From the NCBI GenBank assembly GCA_947095585.1, contig OX352765.1, positions 61,017,123-61,081,122 of the forward strand: a DNA stretch of 64,000 nt. The letters run 5' to 3'. The position numbers and the translations under genes were made by a program. Below the pieces are notes generated by a model. It was given only the letters and a program-made list of their open reading frames with translations. It ran no database searches and had not been told where the DNA came from. Position 1 is the first letter of the stretch; every line of letters starts with the position of its first letter. This document shows, piece by piece, positions 1-10,029 of this stretch. The stretch is from Nephrocerus scutellatus. Its lineage: Eukaryota > Arthropoda > Insecta > Diptera > Pipunculidae.

Positions 1-590
1 CTTAGGAGTCTCGACCGTCTCACGCCCACGCATCGCTCAGGAGTCTCGACTGTATCACGCTGACACATCGCTCAGGAGTCTCGACTGTCCTACGCTCACG
101 CATAGCTCAGGAGTCTCGACTGTCCTACGCTCACGCATAGCTCAGGACTCTCGACTGTCCTACGCTCACACATGGCTTAGGAGTCTCGACTGTATCACGC
201 CCACACATCGCTCAGGAATTAACGCCCGTCAAAGGCTAACGCATCGCTCAGGTGTTATGCTCATCAATGGCTAACGCATCGCTCAGGATTTACGCTCGCC
301 AAAGTCTAACTCGTCGCTCAGGATTTACGCTCGCTAAAGGCTAACGTACCGCTCAGGATTTACTCTCGTCAAAGGCTAACGTATCGCCCAGGATTTACGC
401 TCGTCAAAGGCTAACGCATCGCCCAGGATTTACGCGCGTCCCAGACTCATGTTAAATTATAGGTAATAAGAATAGAAAAATAAAGAAAATACTTCGAAAA
501 GTCCCAAAATATAAATTTTTATTGTAACGACCCCTTGCCTCAGAACCCTGGTCACGCTGAGTTTACCCCGGCTGGGAAAACTCCGTTACA
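1..590 (+). repeat. 5' LTR of giant-LTR element, 3' portion only
   Basis: Matches the last 590 bases of the 3' LTR with only scattered differences. It contains the end of the roughly 35-bp minisatellite (units such as CGCTCAGGAGTCTCGACTGT) and a second series of about 34-bp units (CAGGATTTACGCTCGTCAAA) at about 210-440. It is followed by a unique segment with an AATAAA-like A-rich stretch at about 474-490 and the terminal CTCCGTTACA. Confidence 0.8.
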
Positions 591-592
591 AT

Positions 593-610
593 TGGCGCCC
601 GAGCAGGGAC
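593..610 (+). promoter_or_regulatory. Primer binding site, tRNA-Lys-like
   Basis: TGGCGCCCGAGCAGGGAC starts two bases after the LTR. It differs at one position from the classical tRNA-Lys3 primer site (GAACAGGG in place of GAGCAGGG). It sets the 5' LTR boundary and shows the element was replicated by reverse transcription. Confidence 0.75.
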
Positions 611-677
611 TCTTTCTTAGCATAAGAAATATAACTTCCGAACGAAGAAAAGCCACAGAGTAAAAGGTGCAACAACA

Positions 678-827
678 ATGATCACAGCAGCAAAAAAAAA
701 AATGTTCAGCAACAACCACAGACACTGCAAAGGCAATGCCAGTTCATCAGGAGAACAACAGAATGCACTAGAAGATTATACAACCACGTGCACAGCAACA
801 GAACTCAACGCATCTACGGAACAATAA
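678..827 (+). CDS. Short ORF in the internal region of the giant-LTR element (49 aa)
   Basis: This is the only ATG-started frame of note in the 415-bp internal region. The predicted peptide begins MITAAKKKMF and is rich in Ser, Thr, Asn and Gln. It sits where gag would start, 68 bases after the primer site. I recognise no domain. It may be a leftover gag N-terminus or a chance frame. Low-complexity CA-rich DNA on both sides argues for caution. Confidence 0.22.
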   Translation: MITAAKKKMFSNNHRHCKGNASSSGEQQNALEDYTTTCTATELNASTEQ

Positions 828-894
828 TAGGCACAGCAGCAACGGAGTCGAAAGCAGCAGCAAAGGAAGTGAATCGCAGTGGCAATAGAGGTGT

Positions 895-975
895 GTACCA
901 GTAGCGGACGTAGCAAGGTTGACGGGGACTACGAATGTAGATGCCCCGTTATTAGAACTAGCTAGTGAAGCGTAA
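895..975 (+). pseudogene. Possible C-terminal pol remnant of the giant-LTR element
   Basis: An open frame ending in TAA at 973-975 reads VPVADVARLTGTTNVDAPLL and a few more residues, about 25 bases before the purine tract. BEL/Pao polyproteins often end with a short P-V/I-x-K/D-x-x-x-L motif at this position, so this may be the surviving tail of pol after an internal deletion. The similarity is short and only suggestive. Confidence 0.25.
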
Positions 976-997
976 GTGTTTTTTTTTGCCGAAGTAA

Positions 998-1005
998 CGG
1001 GGGAG
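998..1005 (+). promoter_or_regulatory. Polypurine tract before 3' LTR
   Basis: CGGGGGAG lies immediately before TGTGAGG. Its position directly 5' of the TG that starts the 3' LTR is what is expected for the plus-strand priming site of an LTR retrotransposon. Confidence 0.6.
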
Positions 1006-1209
1006 TGTGAGGAACAAAATTCTTGTGGCCGAATTTTGTTCACACAAAACATACCATATAGTTTTTTTCCCAAATTCAGGTGCACCCTGCACCCACGCAG
1101 TGCAACCACCAAAGGCATATGAAAATAAAACAGCCAAAACAACATCACGCCACCGGACGGACCAATCACAGCGCAGCACGCTATTTAGAATTTTTGCCAC
1201 ACAAAAAGG

Positions 1210-1297
1210 TATAAAAAGGCGAGCATGCAGTCAGTCGGTCTCTTAGTCTCCTTTTTGTGCTGTTCGGATCACGCGGTGGTAAGTCATTATTAATAAA
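1210..1297 (+). promoter_or_regulatory. LTR promoter and polyadenylation signal
   Basis: TATAAAAA at 1210-1217 is followed by an initiator-like TCAGTC at 1231-1236 and then AATAAA at 1292-1297. The order TATA, start, poly(A) signal within about 90 bases suggests U3/R boundaries here, with the whole tandem-repeat part lying in U5 or R. The assignment is from motif order only. Confidence 0.5.
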
Positions 1298-1321
1298 ACT
1301 ATTTTACTGACATTCGCTGCC

Positions 1322-2262
1322 GACGTCACTCGTACAACGTAACATCGCTGTATGGGTTCCCTACAGGTTGTTACGTTGGTACATCCAGCATATCGCTGTC
1401 GACGTCTTCCTCTGCTTCCGTCATTCGTACGACGAAACTTCGCTGTGTGGATTCCCTACGGGTTGTTGCGCCGGTACATCCAGCATATCGCTGCCGACGT
1501 TTTTTCTCTGCTTCCGTCATTCGTACGACGCAACATCGCTGTGTGGATTCCCTACGGGTTGTTGCGCCGGTACATCCAGCATAACGCTGCCGACGTTTTT
1601 CTCTGCTTCCGGCATTCGTACGACGCAACTTCGCTGTGTGGATTCCCTACGGGTTGTTGCGCCGGTACATCCAGCATATCGCTGCCCACGTCTCCCTCTG
1701 CTTCCGTCATTCGTACGACGCAACATCGCTGTGTGGATTCCCTACGGGTTGTTGCGCCGGTACATACAGCATATCGCTGCCGACGTCTTCCTCTGCTTCC
1801 GTCATTCGTACGACGTAACATCGCTGTGTGGATTCCCTACGGGTTGTTGCGCCGGTACATCCAGCATATCGCTGCCCACGTCTCCCTCTGCTTCCGTCAT
1901 TCGTACGACGCAACATCGCTGTGTGGATTCCCTACGGGTTGTTGCGCCGGTACATCCAGCATATCGCTGTCGACGGTTTTCTCTGCTTCCGTCATTCGTA
2001 CGACGCGACATCGCTGTGTGGATTCCCTACGGGTTGTTGCGCCGGTACATACAGCATATCGCTGCCGACGTCTTCCTCTGCTTCCGTCATTCGTACGACG
2101 TAACATCGCTGTGGGGATTCCCTACGGGTTGTTACGCCGGTACATCCAGCATATCGCTGTCGACTTTTTTCTCTGCTTCCGTCATTCGTACGACGCAACA
2201 TCGCTGTGTGGATTCCCTACGGGTTGTTGCGCCGGTACATCCAGCATATCGCTGCTGACGAC
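1322..2262 (+). repeat. 95-bp tandem repeat array inside the LTR, about 10 copies
   Basis: The unit contains GTGTGGATTCCCTACGGGTT, then GTTGCGCCGGTACATCCAGC and CTTCCGTCATTCGTACGACG, and recurs every 95 bp with a few substitutions per copy. Because 95 is not a multiple of three, each copy shifts the reading frame. A repeat without stops therefore yields long overlapping false ORFs on both strands. GC content is higher than in the surroundings. Confidence 0.9.
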
Positions 2263-2479
2263 TCTCCCTGCATTCGCTACTGTCCTCACGTCAAGACTCA
2301 CGTTACGCACGACAGTTCATCAAAGCCTTTGCATTACGCACGTTACCCACGACAGTTCATCAAAGCTCTCGCATACTCACGTCCTCACGTCGAGGCTCTC
2401 GTCGTCACTCAGTCAAGGCCCGTCGTCACTTACGTCGCTCTCGTCACCATTCACGTCACTCACGTCACTTCGTCGTTTA

Positions 2480-3640
2480 GGACCGATTGTCTCACGCTTA
2501 CGCATCGCTCAGGAGTCTCGACTGTCCTACGCTCACACATAGCTTAGGAGTCTCGACTGTCCTACGCTCACGCATCACTCAGGAGTCACGCTCATCTCAG
2601 ACTAACGCTCTCGCATCGCTCGGGAGTCGCGATCGTCAGGCTCACGCCCACGCATCGCTCAGAAGTCACGCTCATCTCAGACTAACGCTCTCGCATCGCT
2701 CAGGAGTCGCGATCGTCAGGCTCACGCCCACGCATCGCCCAGAAGTCACGCTCATCTCAGACTAACGCTCACGCATCGCTCAGGAGTCACGCTCATCTCA
2801 GACTAACGCTCAAGCATCACCCAGGTTGCACACTCGTCTTAGGCTAAAGCTCAAGCATCGCTCAGGAGTCACACTCATCTCAGTCTAACGCTCACGCATC
2901 GCTCAGGAGTCTCGACTGTCCTACGCTCACACATAGCTTAGGAGTCTCGACTGTCTCACGCTTACACATCGCTCAGGAGTCTCGACTGTCCTACGCTCAC
3001 ACATAGCTTAGGAGTCTCGACTGTCTCACGCTTACACATCGCTCAGGAGTCTCGACTGTCCCACGCTTACACATCGCCCAGGAGTCTCGACTGTCCTACG
3101 CGCAAACATAGCTTAGGAGTCTCGACTGTCTCACGCTTACACATCGCTCAGGAGTCTCGACTGTCCTACGCTCACGCATAGCTTAGGAGTCTCGACCGTC
3201 TCACGCCCACGCATCGCTCAGGAGTCTCGACTGTATCACGCTCACACATCGCTCAGGAGTCTCGACTGTCCTACGCTCACGCATAGCTCAGGAGTCTCGA
3301 CTGTCCTACGCTCACGCATAGCTCAGGACTCTCGACTGTCCTACGCTCACACATGGCTTAGGAGTCTCGACTGTATCACGCCCACACATCGCTCAGGAAT
3401 TAACGCCCGTCAAAGGCTAACGCATCGCTCATGAGTTATGCTCATCAATGGCTAACGCATCGCTCAGGATTTACGCTCGCCAAAGTCTAACTCGTCGCTC
3501 AGGATTTACGCTCGCTAAAGGCTAACGTACCGCTCAGGATTTACTCTCGTCAAAGGCTAACGTATCGCCCAGGATTTACGCTCGTCAAAGGCTAACGCAT
3601 CGCCCAGGATTTACGCGCGTCCCAGACTCATGTTAAATTA
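2480..3640 (+). repeat. Minisatellite of about 35-bp units inside the LTR
   Basis: Units of the form CATCGCTCAGGAGTCTCGAC followed by a variable TGTCCTACGCTCACG part are repeated over about 900 bp. They give way at about 3405 to related units with CAGGATTTACGCTCG. The same series occupies 1-440 in the other LTR. Confidence 0.85.
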
Positions 3641-3775
3641 TAGGTAATAAGAAAAGAAAAATAAAGAAAATACTTCGAAAAGTCCCAAAATATAAATTTT
3701 TATTGTAACGACCCCTTGCCTCAGAACCCTGGTCACGCTGAGTTTACCCCGGCTGGGAAAACTCCGTTACAATAT

Positions 3776-4080
3776 GTATAAATTTGGAGGAAATCGGGCT
3801 ACACATGTCCATCGGAGTTACACATGTATATACAATTTGAAGAAAATCGGGTAAATTTTGTAAAATATTTATATGGGAACCTCCCGACCCCGAGGCCCGA
3901 GGGGCCCCAAATTTTAAAAAAAAGTGTTGTCATCGGAGATATTCATATGTGCAAATTTCAATGCAGTCGGACTTTGGGTTAGTAATTGATCGCAAGATTC
4001 CACGACAAACAAACAAACACACGGGCACGCGAAGTTAATAAAGAGAATTTAAAAAGGGAAGGCTTTGCAGAATATACGGC
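3776..4080. repeat. Partial copy of a dispersed repeat with a CCATCGGAGATACAC core
   Basis: Contains units like GTCCATCGGAGTTACACATG with a GGCCC-rich spacer and ends in CACGGGCACGCGAAGTTAAT. The same blocks occur in the 33315-34169 copy. The ends are not preserved here. No coding frame is convincing. Confidence 0.55.
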
Positions 4081-4189
4081 CGCGGCATTTGAGCATGACA
4101 ACGTCTGCCCGGGATGAAAGGAAAGAAAACAAAAATCTTCTTTTCTTTGGGACGGATACACGAACGTACATTCCCAAAACTCCAGACCA

Positions 4190-4680
4190 TTATGACCATA
4201 TTCAGGAATTTCCATAGTCCTACATACCGAATTTCATGCGAATCGCTTGAAAAATTGCTTTACTCCAGAAATTCCAGACCATGATGACCATATACCAGAA
4301 TGGCCATAGGAACAAGTCTTAAAGTCGCATCTTAGTCCTACATACCAAATTTCATGCCAATCACTTAAGAGATTACATTGTTCCAGAAATTCCAGGCCAT
4401 AATGACCATATTCCAAATGACCGAATCGTAGTCCTACATACCGAATTTCATACGAGTTGCCTGAAAAATGGCAATTTTGATAGGAAAAAATCTCATAGTC
4501 GGATCGTAATACTACATACCGAATTTCATGAGAATCGCTTGAGAATTGCTTTTTTTTCCGAAATTACAGGCCATAATAACCATATACCAAAATACCCATA
4601 GGTACAAGTCTTATAGTCGAATTTTAGTCCTACATACCGGATTTCATGCATAGTGACCATATTCCAGAATTGCCATAGTG
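4190..4680. repeat. Degenerate tandem repeat of about 110-bp units
   Basis: The block TAGTCCTACATACCGAATTT followed by CATGCGAATCGC and a CCAGAAATTCCAGACCAT stretch recurs four to five times with many differences. A shorter piece of the same family lies at about 10636-10800. I see no gene in it. Open frames here are incidental. Confidence 0.6.
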
Positions 4681-6780
4681 TCGGGTTTACTGGTGGTGAT
4701 CCAAATTTAATGTCACAAGAAGTTCTTTGCCAAATACAATCATTGCTGGAGAGTTTTTAGTCGTGTTGTGGACAGCGCTACGATAACCCATCATAAACAA
4801 CCGTATACAACGATCCCATTCATCTTGGTTGGCATTAACTTCTTTTCGCAGATGCTCTTCCAGCGTTCTGTTGAACCTTTCGATCATTCCGTCTGACTGC
4901 GGAGGTTGGAGGTTGGATGTATCGGAGTAGTCCTCGTTGGCACAGCTCTTGAAAGACTAGAGATTCAAAATTCCGCACTTGGTCAGAATGTAGTTCCAGT
5001 GGTACTTCAAATCTGCACATCCAATTGACCACGAATGCCCTAGCCACCGTGCTAGCTTCGTGTTTAGCGATGGGATATGCCTCTGCCTATTTGCTGAAGT
5101 AATCAATGCACACGAGTATATAGCGAATTCCATCTCTTGTTTCTGGGATGGACCAACTATGTCCAGTGCCACCCGCTCAAATGGCGCTCAAACATTGTAC
5201 TGTTGCATTTTTCCTCTAGTTTTTGGTTACGGTCCTTTGCCTGCTGCGCACATGTCACACGTTCGGATCCAGTCTTCCGCATCTCTACAGCAATTGACCC
5301 AATAGAAGCAATTCCTGACTTTATCTAGCGTTTTGTTTACGACCAAATGTGCTCCCGCTGTTGCTGTCTCGTGCCACTCCGGTCTTTCTCCTTGCTCCAT
5401 GCATTGAAATATTGGAGCAATCGAATCATCGCGAACTTGTTCCTCCTTTAGCTGCTCTTTTGTCCAGCGATCTTCAACTTGTAGTCTTGTTTGTGCAAAT
5501 ACTTCAGAACACTTCTTGTTTTCTTGCATTGGGGTGAACACGGTCTTCTGGATAACCCATCGGCATTATTTTGCAGCATTCCTTTTCTATGCTCTGTTCT
5601 TAATGTGTATGCCTGCAGTCGTTCGATCCATCTGGCCACTTGACCTTCTGGTTCCATGAACTGCATTAACTACTTGTTGCTGCGTGGTGAGTTCAAAGAA
5701 GAAACTCTTGACCACATAGGTACTTGTGGTAGTGTTTGACGCTATCCACAACAGCTAGCACACAGGTCGGGTCAAACAGACGTTTTCTCAGGCTTAGAAA
5801 GCGAACTGCTGTAGTACGCTATTACGCGCTCCTTTCCTTCTTGTGTGAGTGTCCAGGATGAAGAGTTCTCCTGCCTGTGGATAAGTAAAAATTGGAGAAC
5901 TGCACATCTTTCCCTTCAGCAATTCGAATGATTTTTGGTGCTCGCTCGACCATCGGAACTTTTGGTTCTTCTCAGTAAGGCGATGAAAGCTTCGTGCAAC
6001 ATCGTCGATAGTATGAGCAATAGTATGAGCATAGTCACAGAAAACTTAGCAGCTTATGTAAATTCTTTGGTACCGGCCATTCGTTAACAGCTTCCAACTT
6101 CTTGGAATCTGTGCGGACTCCTTGACTGTATACAATGTGGCCAAAATGTGGCTACATTTCGGCGGACTCAACTTTAATCCGGCAGCTTTAATGGTTTCCA
6201 GAACTTACCGAAAATTATTCACGTGCTTATTAAACGTGACTCCAAAAACAATGATATCCAAATAAACCAGACAAGTCTTCCAGCTAAGGCCTATCTAGCT
6301 GGATCTAGCAGGATCGTTGCATAAACCAAACGGCATTACAGAAAATTGATACAAACCGTTTCCCGCAGTAAATGCTGTCTTCTCCTTGTCGTTGTCATGA
6401 ATTGCTACCTGCCAGTATCCGCTTTTCAGATCCAATGTACTGAAGATTCTGGCTCCAGATAAAGTGTCCAAAGTGTCATCTATACGTGGTGATAGATAAT
6501 TATCCTTCTTGATGACATCGTTCAGTTACTGATAGTCCACACAAAATCTCTCATGGGCTTTTGGACCTCGATTCTGACAGCAAACACGTCTCAAATTGCT
6601 CTAGCGCCATTTCTGCTACTTGTTGCTGTGCTGCTGGAAAATGTTGACACAGCGTACGAATTATCTGTTTCCTTTCCAGATGTAGCTGCGTTTTTTTTGC
6701 TTTAACAGGCTGGCAGATTGCGATGCAGCTTACTCACTGAGTCCTGCCAATGACTGTTCCTTCTTTTATTAAGTTCGGTG
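4681..6780 (-). pseudogene. Ty3/gypsy pol remnant: reverse transcriptase, RNase H, integrase
   Basis: Reading from high to low coordinates, RT motifs appear at about 6600-6250: DDTLDTLSGARIFSTLDLKS, then GYWQVAIHDNDKEKTAFTAG and VMPFGLCNDP. They are followed by FGHIVYSQGVRTDSKKLEAV (about 6150-6070), the RNase H end HRKGMLQNNADGLSRRP (about 5600), an integrase zinc-binding region with CDMCAAGKGP (about 5230), and integrase core pieces (5170-4690) such as MIERFNRTLEEHLRKEVN. The frame is broken many times, and an in-frame stop sits in the RT N-terminus at about 6525. The catalytic YLDD has lost one Asp (VYLDIIVFG at about 6258). The element is dead. It is truncated on its 3' side at 4681 and probably belongs with the gag and LTR at 7860-9415. 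Confidence 0.85.
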
Positions 6781-7860
6781 ATGGGCTAACATTCATTATT
6801 ATTGATTTTATTATTAGCAGTAATCTTAGCATTTGTAACCCCGCAGAGGTTCAATGTTTGGGAAGAGGTAATCAATATTATATTGATTTCTAATAATAAG
6901 GTATTTATGGTTGATAACTGGACAGTGTCCGATGTCAACTCCTACTCTGATCATAAGTATATAAGGTTTGATCTGAACCTCCGTACGAAGTCGATCAAAA
7001 CTTATCAAAACATAAAAAGACCTGACTGGGTAAATTCGGCAATATTATCCAGTCAAAATTAGGCAAATTACCCAATATTGAAGTAACTTCGGCTGATGAA
7101 TTGGACAACAAAATTGATACGTTCGAGAAATCAATGAACGTGGCTCTAAAAGCCTCTTGCCCAATCAGTCGGAGTAAAAAAGTTCATCCTCCCTGGTGAA
7201 GCCAAGGCCTTAGTAAACTTAGGATTATGATTAGGTCGATCCTCAATATCTGCTATACCAACAAATACTGGCAGTCTTATAAAGACTGCCTAAGAAGGCA
7301 CTAGAAGGCCATCAACGAAGCCAAGCGACGCTCTTGGATAAACTTCTGTCAAATAATTGAAACTACCAAGGACTCGGCTAGAATTTACAAGATTCTGGCG
7401 AAAGAGAGCACCTGTCCGACTTTCATCAAGAAAGATGACGGTGGCTGGATGGCATCTGCGACAGAATCCCTGGATCTGTTCATAAATAAACATTTTCCCA
7501 CCAGCAGCTATCAATGCGCATATAACTTAGAAAGGTTGCATGCTGAGCATCCGGTCTCTCGTGATGTAGTGGATAACATCATTACCCGGGAAAAGGTTTC
7601 CTGGGCTTTAAGAAGTTTTTCGGCCTATAATTCTCCTGGCCTAGATGGTATAGAGCCGATTATGCTACACATGTCGCTGGAGCTGTCAACTCTCTGGCTA
7701 ATGAAGATGATAATGGTTTTCATACCCAAAGCATGCAGAAGAGGCCATGAATCAGCAAAGGATTTCAGGACTCTAAGTCTCTCATCGTTCTAGCTAAAAG
7801 CACCGGAGCGAATTCTAGATAATCATATCAGACAACGATTGGAAGTCAAACAAGCATCGA
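6781..7860 (+). pseudogene. LOA/I-like LINE fragment: endonuclease end and start of RT
   Basis: The endonuclease C-terminus (SDHKYIRFDL) is at about 6945-6975. RT N-terminal motifs appear later: SPGLDGIEPIML at about 7640-7670 and VFIPKACRRGHESAKDFRTL at about 7715-7775, followed by LKAPERILDNHIRQRLE with a stop in between. The FIPKA...R..K.FR..SL.SF...ERI.D pattern is typical of LOA/I-type LINEs. The catalytic YADD region is missing, so the copy is truncated at its 3' end. It separates the pol (4681-6780) and gag (7860-8850) parts of the minus-strand gypsy element, so it probably inserted into it. Confidence 0.72.
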
Positions 7861-8850
7861 GATCTCAACACGCAAGTCGAACTCTTTCAAGATTCTTCCG
7901 GCACTAATCTCGGCTTTTGGAATTATTTGCAATACATCATCTGCCTTGCTCCTCAACGTTAGAATTAGATAATTTATTTGTTCTTCAGCGCTCTATCCAT
8001 TGTCTTGTACCGCAGCTCCAAATTGGACTTTGAAATTTTCGAAAGCTGTCTCCTAAACGAACGCAGGTGGTTTCAAAATTCATTCTGGTTACTAGAAAAT
8101 GACTCTGGTACTGCTTTGTTGGGTGTTTTCCCTGATGAACTGGGTACGAATATTCAACCGGGTCTCAAACATTTTAATTTTCCTCCCAAGCCACTCACTT
8201 CTTCATGAATTCCATTTATCTCAACCTTTAAGCGATGTTTGAATTCCATTCATTTCAGCTTTTAGCGTTGGTTAAGCGCCATTTATTTCTCCTTTGAGCG
8301 TTTCTTGAATTCCGCTCATTTTATCTCTTAGCTTTTCTTGAATAAGATCTAGCTTTCCATTTTGCTGGTCAAATGTGGAATTCAAATGTTGATTTTCTTG
8401 CTTATCGGTCAGTTTGGAATTTAACTACCGATTTTGCTGATCAAATTCTTTCTTCAGACCTTGACTTTGCTGTTCCAACTTCTCGTTTAATTTGGAATTC
8501 AATTCTAGATTCATCTGTTTCTTCTCCTGACTCTGTTGCTGCGATTGTTCCTTTTGCTGAATCAACTCTTTTTCACTTCACTTTATTTACTTTGTTGGTC
8601 AAACTTGCTATCGTTGCAATAGAGCATTAAACATTGCTTCCATGTTTGGTGCTTCCTTATCTACTGAAGTAGCCGATTTTCGCTTTACCAGCTCCGTCTC
8701 AATTGAGAACGCTTCTCCGGCCTGCTGTTTTTCCGCTTTCGCAACTTGTTGCAATCGGAGAAATAACTCTTGCTTACACCTCACCCTCCAAGCTCTTCTT
8801 TAAGCTCATGCCAACTAGAGGATTTATTGTCCACTGCACTTTCCATTTTA
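7860..8850 (-). pseudogene. Ty3/gypsy gag remnant with long coiled-coil
   Basis: On the minus strand a broken frame starts near 8830 (MSLKKSLEGEV) and is rich in Gln, Glu and Lys, for example KQMNLELNSKLNEKLEQQSQ at about 8460-8520 and QEKLRDKMSGIQETLKGEIN at about 8281-8340. It then continues to a capsid-like GKADDVLQ-type stretch near 7900. The heptad-like repetition suggests coiled-coil. Several in-frame stops are present. The position just inside the 8897-9415 LTR and its primer site makes gag the natural reading. Confidence 0.6.
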
Positions 8851-8876
8851 TTATTTACTGTTTAAAGGTTTGCAAA

Positions 8877-8894
8877 ATCCCACTTCTGACACCA
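8877..8894 (-). promoter_or_regulatory. Primer binding site, tRNA-Leu-like, of the minus-strand gypsy element
   Basis: On the minus strand TGGTGTCAGAAGTGGGAT begins two bases after the LTR end. The complement of a tRNA-Leu 3' end starts TGGTGTCAGAAGTGGG, and mdg3/micropia-type elements are known for this primer. It fixes the LTR boundary. Confidence 0.7.
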
Positions 8895-8896
8895 AT

Positions 8897-9415
8897 TGTT
8901 ACGAAATTTAGGCTTTCGAGTTCATAAAGGATTTTGCACACAAAACACAAATCAAGCTTATTAATTTACCAATAACAATTTTAATAAACAAACAGTAAAA
9001 ATACTCTTAACACAAGTTCACAATTTATATTGGTGATAACTTTAAATGTACAGAAAAACACTTATTACAACAACACTTGTATTCACTATTCTCTTAGGTG
9101 GTAGCAGTATTTCTTTGCAAGAACTTTGACAACTTGACTGATTGAATTCTACAATGAATGAATCCTCTGTAGCGAATGCCACCTTTTATACTCATTGAAA
9201 AGTTTCCAGAAACTTCCAATCTTTAGGCCAGAAATATCAAAAAAAATTGTGACAACTTCCCTTATTTACAACTAACGATACCCATATGTAATGAGTTATC
9301 TTCTAAAAATAAACTACATGTGCAATCATGTTCTTTCACAAAAACCGGGCAAACCACACAACCTAGTTTGACATTTTGACCAGTACATAATGATTTAAAC
9401 TTATAGGCGGTTACA
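8897..9415 (-). repeat. 5' LTR of the minus-strand gypsy element (519 bp)
   Basis: On the minus strand it runs from TGTAACCGCC (9415) to TTTCGTAACA (8897), with TG...CA termini and the primer site directly downstream. No second LTR is in the window because the 3' half is truncated at 4681. The left boundary is supported by the primer site. The right one rests only on the TG terminus. Confidence 0.65.
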
Positions 9416-10029
9416 TTTCAAACAATCTAATAATTCTTACAGCCTAAAAGTATGCTATTCAAAAGGGGTTAGTTCTAATTTATTGTCTAGTTTTAGTATG
9501 CAGTATGTACATTGCGATTTATCTTAGGATTCGAATTCCATTATATGCGCTACTACTTTTCATAATATAAATTAAACAAAAAATTATTTCGTTTAGTCTT
9601 TTAAAAAATATTCATCAGAGACAGAGCTTTGATGTTCTTTATAAAATAAATTCAAACTAAGAACTAAACTTATGAACTATTTCTTCTTAAAATGAAACCT
9701 TTATTGTGTGGCATCCAAAGCAGACATAGCATCAGCAGATGAAAGCACGTAGACCGGATGCTTGTAATGCTGTGGAATGTCGCAATATGTTCATAGCGTT
9801 GGCATAATTACCATTCCAAAGTGACGTACAGCAAATGCTCATAGTATTCTTTAATGTTGCAATATTTACATAGTGTTGGCTAAATTACCATTCCGAAGGC
9901 ACGTACAGCTCATAATATTCTACAATGTTGCAACGCACAGCAAATGCTCATGATATTCTGCGGTATCGCAATAATATGCAGCGTAAACTTATGCGGCATT
10001 AACTCTTCCACCATTAAAAACCAACGTCC
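9416..10029. other. Non-coding AT-rich stretch with a short degenerate tandem repeat
   Basis: No gene or element is recognised. At about 9775-9985 blocks like GCATAATTACCATTCC, ACGTACAGCAAATGCTCAT and a TTGCAATA-type segment recur two to three times at roughly 100-bp spacing. Confidence 0.4.

Larger units (their letters stand above)
1..3771 (+). mobile_element. Non-autonomous LTR retrotransposon with giant LTRs (5' LTR truncated by window edge)
   Basis: Positions 1-590 and about 3181-3771 are nearly identical and both end in GTTACA. After the first copy comes a tRNA-type primer binding site at 593-610. A purine tract at 998-1005 precedes TGTGAGG at 1006, where the second LTR starts, so the 3' LTR is 1006-3771 (2766 bp, TG...CA). 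The internal part is only 591-1005, too short for gag-pol, so the element must depend on another element's proteins. The base pairs after the 3' LTR (ATATG) would be the target duplication, but the other side lies outside the window. The family is not recognised. Its internal remnant might be BEL/Pao-like, with low certainty. Confidence 0.82.
1006..3771 (+). repeat. 3' LTR of giant-LTR element (2766 bp)
   Basis: Starts TGTGAGGAAC and ends CTCCGTTACA. In order it contains a promoter-like segment (about 1200-1300), ten copies of a 95-bp repeat (about 1322-2262), a transition region, a long minisatellite of about 35-bp units (about 2480-3400), a second unit type (about 3410-3620) and a unique terminus. 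Most insect LTRs are 0.2-1 kb, so this length is exceptional and due to the tandem repeats. Confidence 0.8.

Noticed and set aside
11..440. CRISPR-like array of short direct repeats
   Set aside because: The repeats are adjacent variable-length units without unique spacers and lie inside an LTR of a eukaryotic element.
1007..1246. Short ORFs at the start of the giant LTR
   Set aside because: They overlap the LTR promoter region, have no motif and conflict on opposite strands.
1352..2547. Long ORFs (396, 296, 113 aa) on the plus strand and many 69-91-aa ORFs on the minus strand
   Set aside because: They are read-through of the 95-bp tandem repeat, which lacks stops in several frames. Frames rotate with each copy and the peptides are simply the repeat translated.
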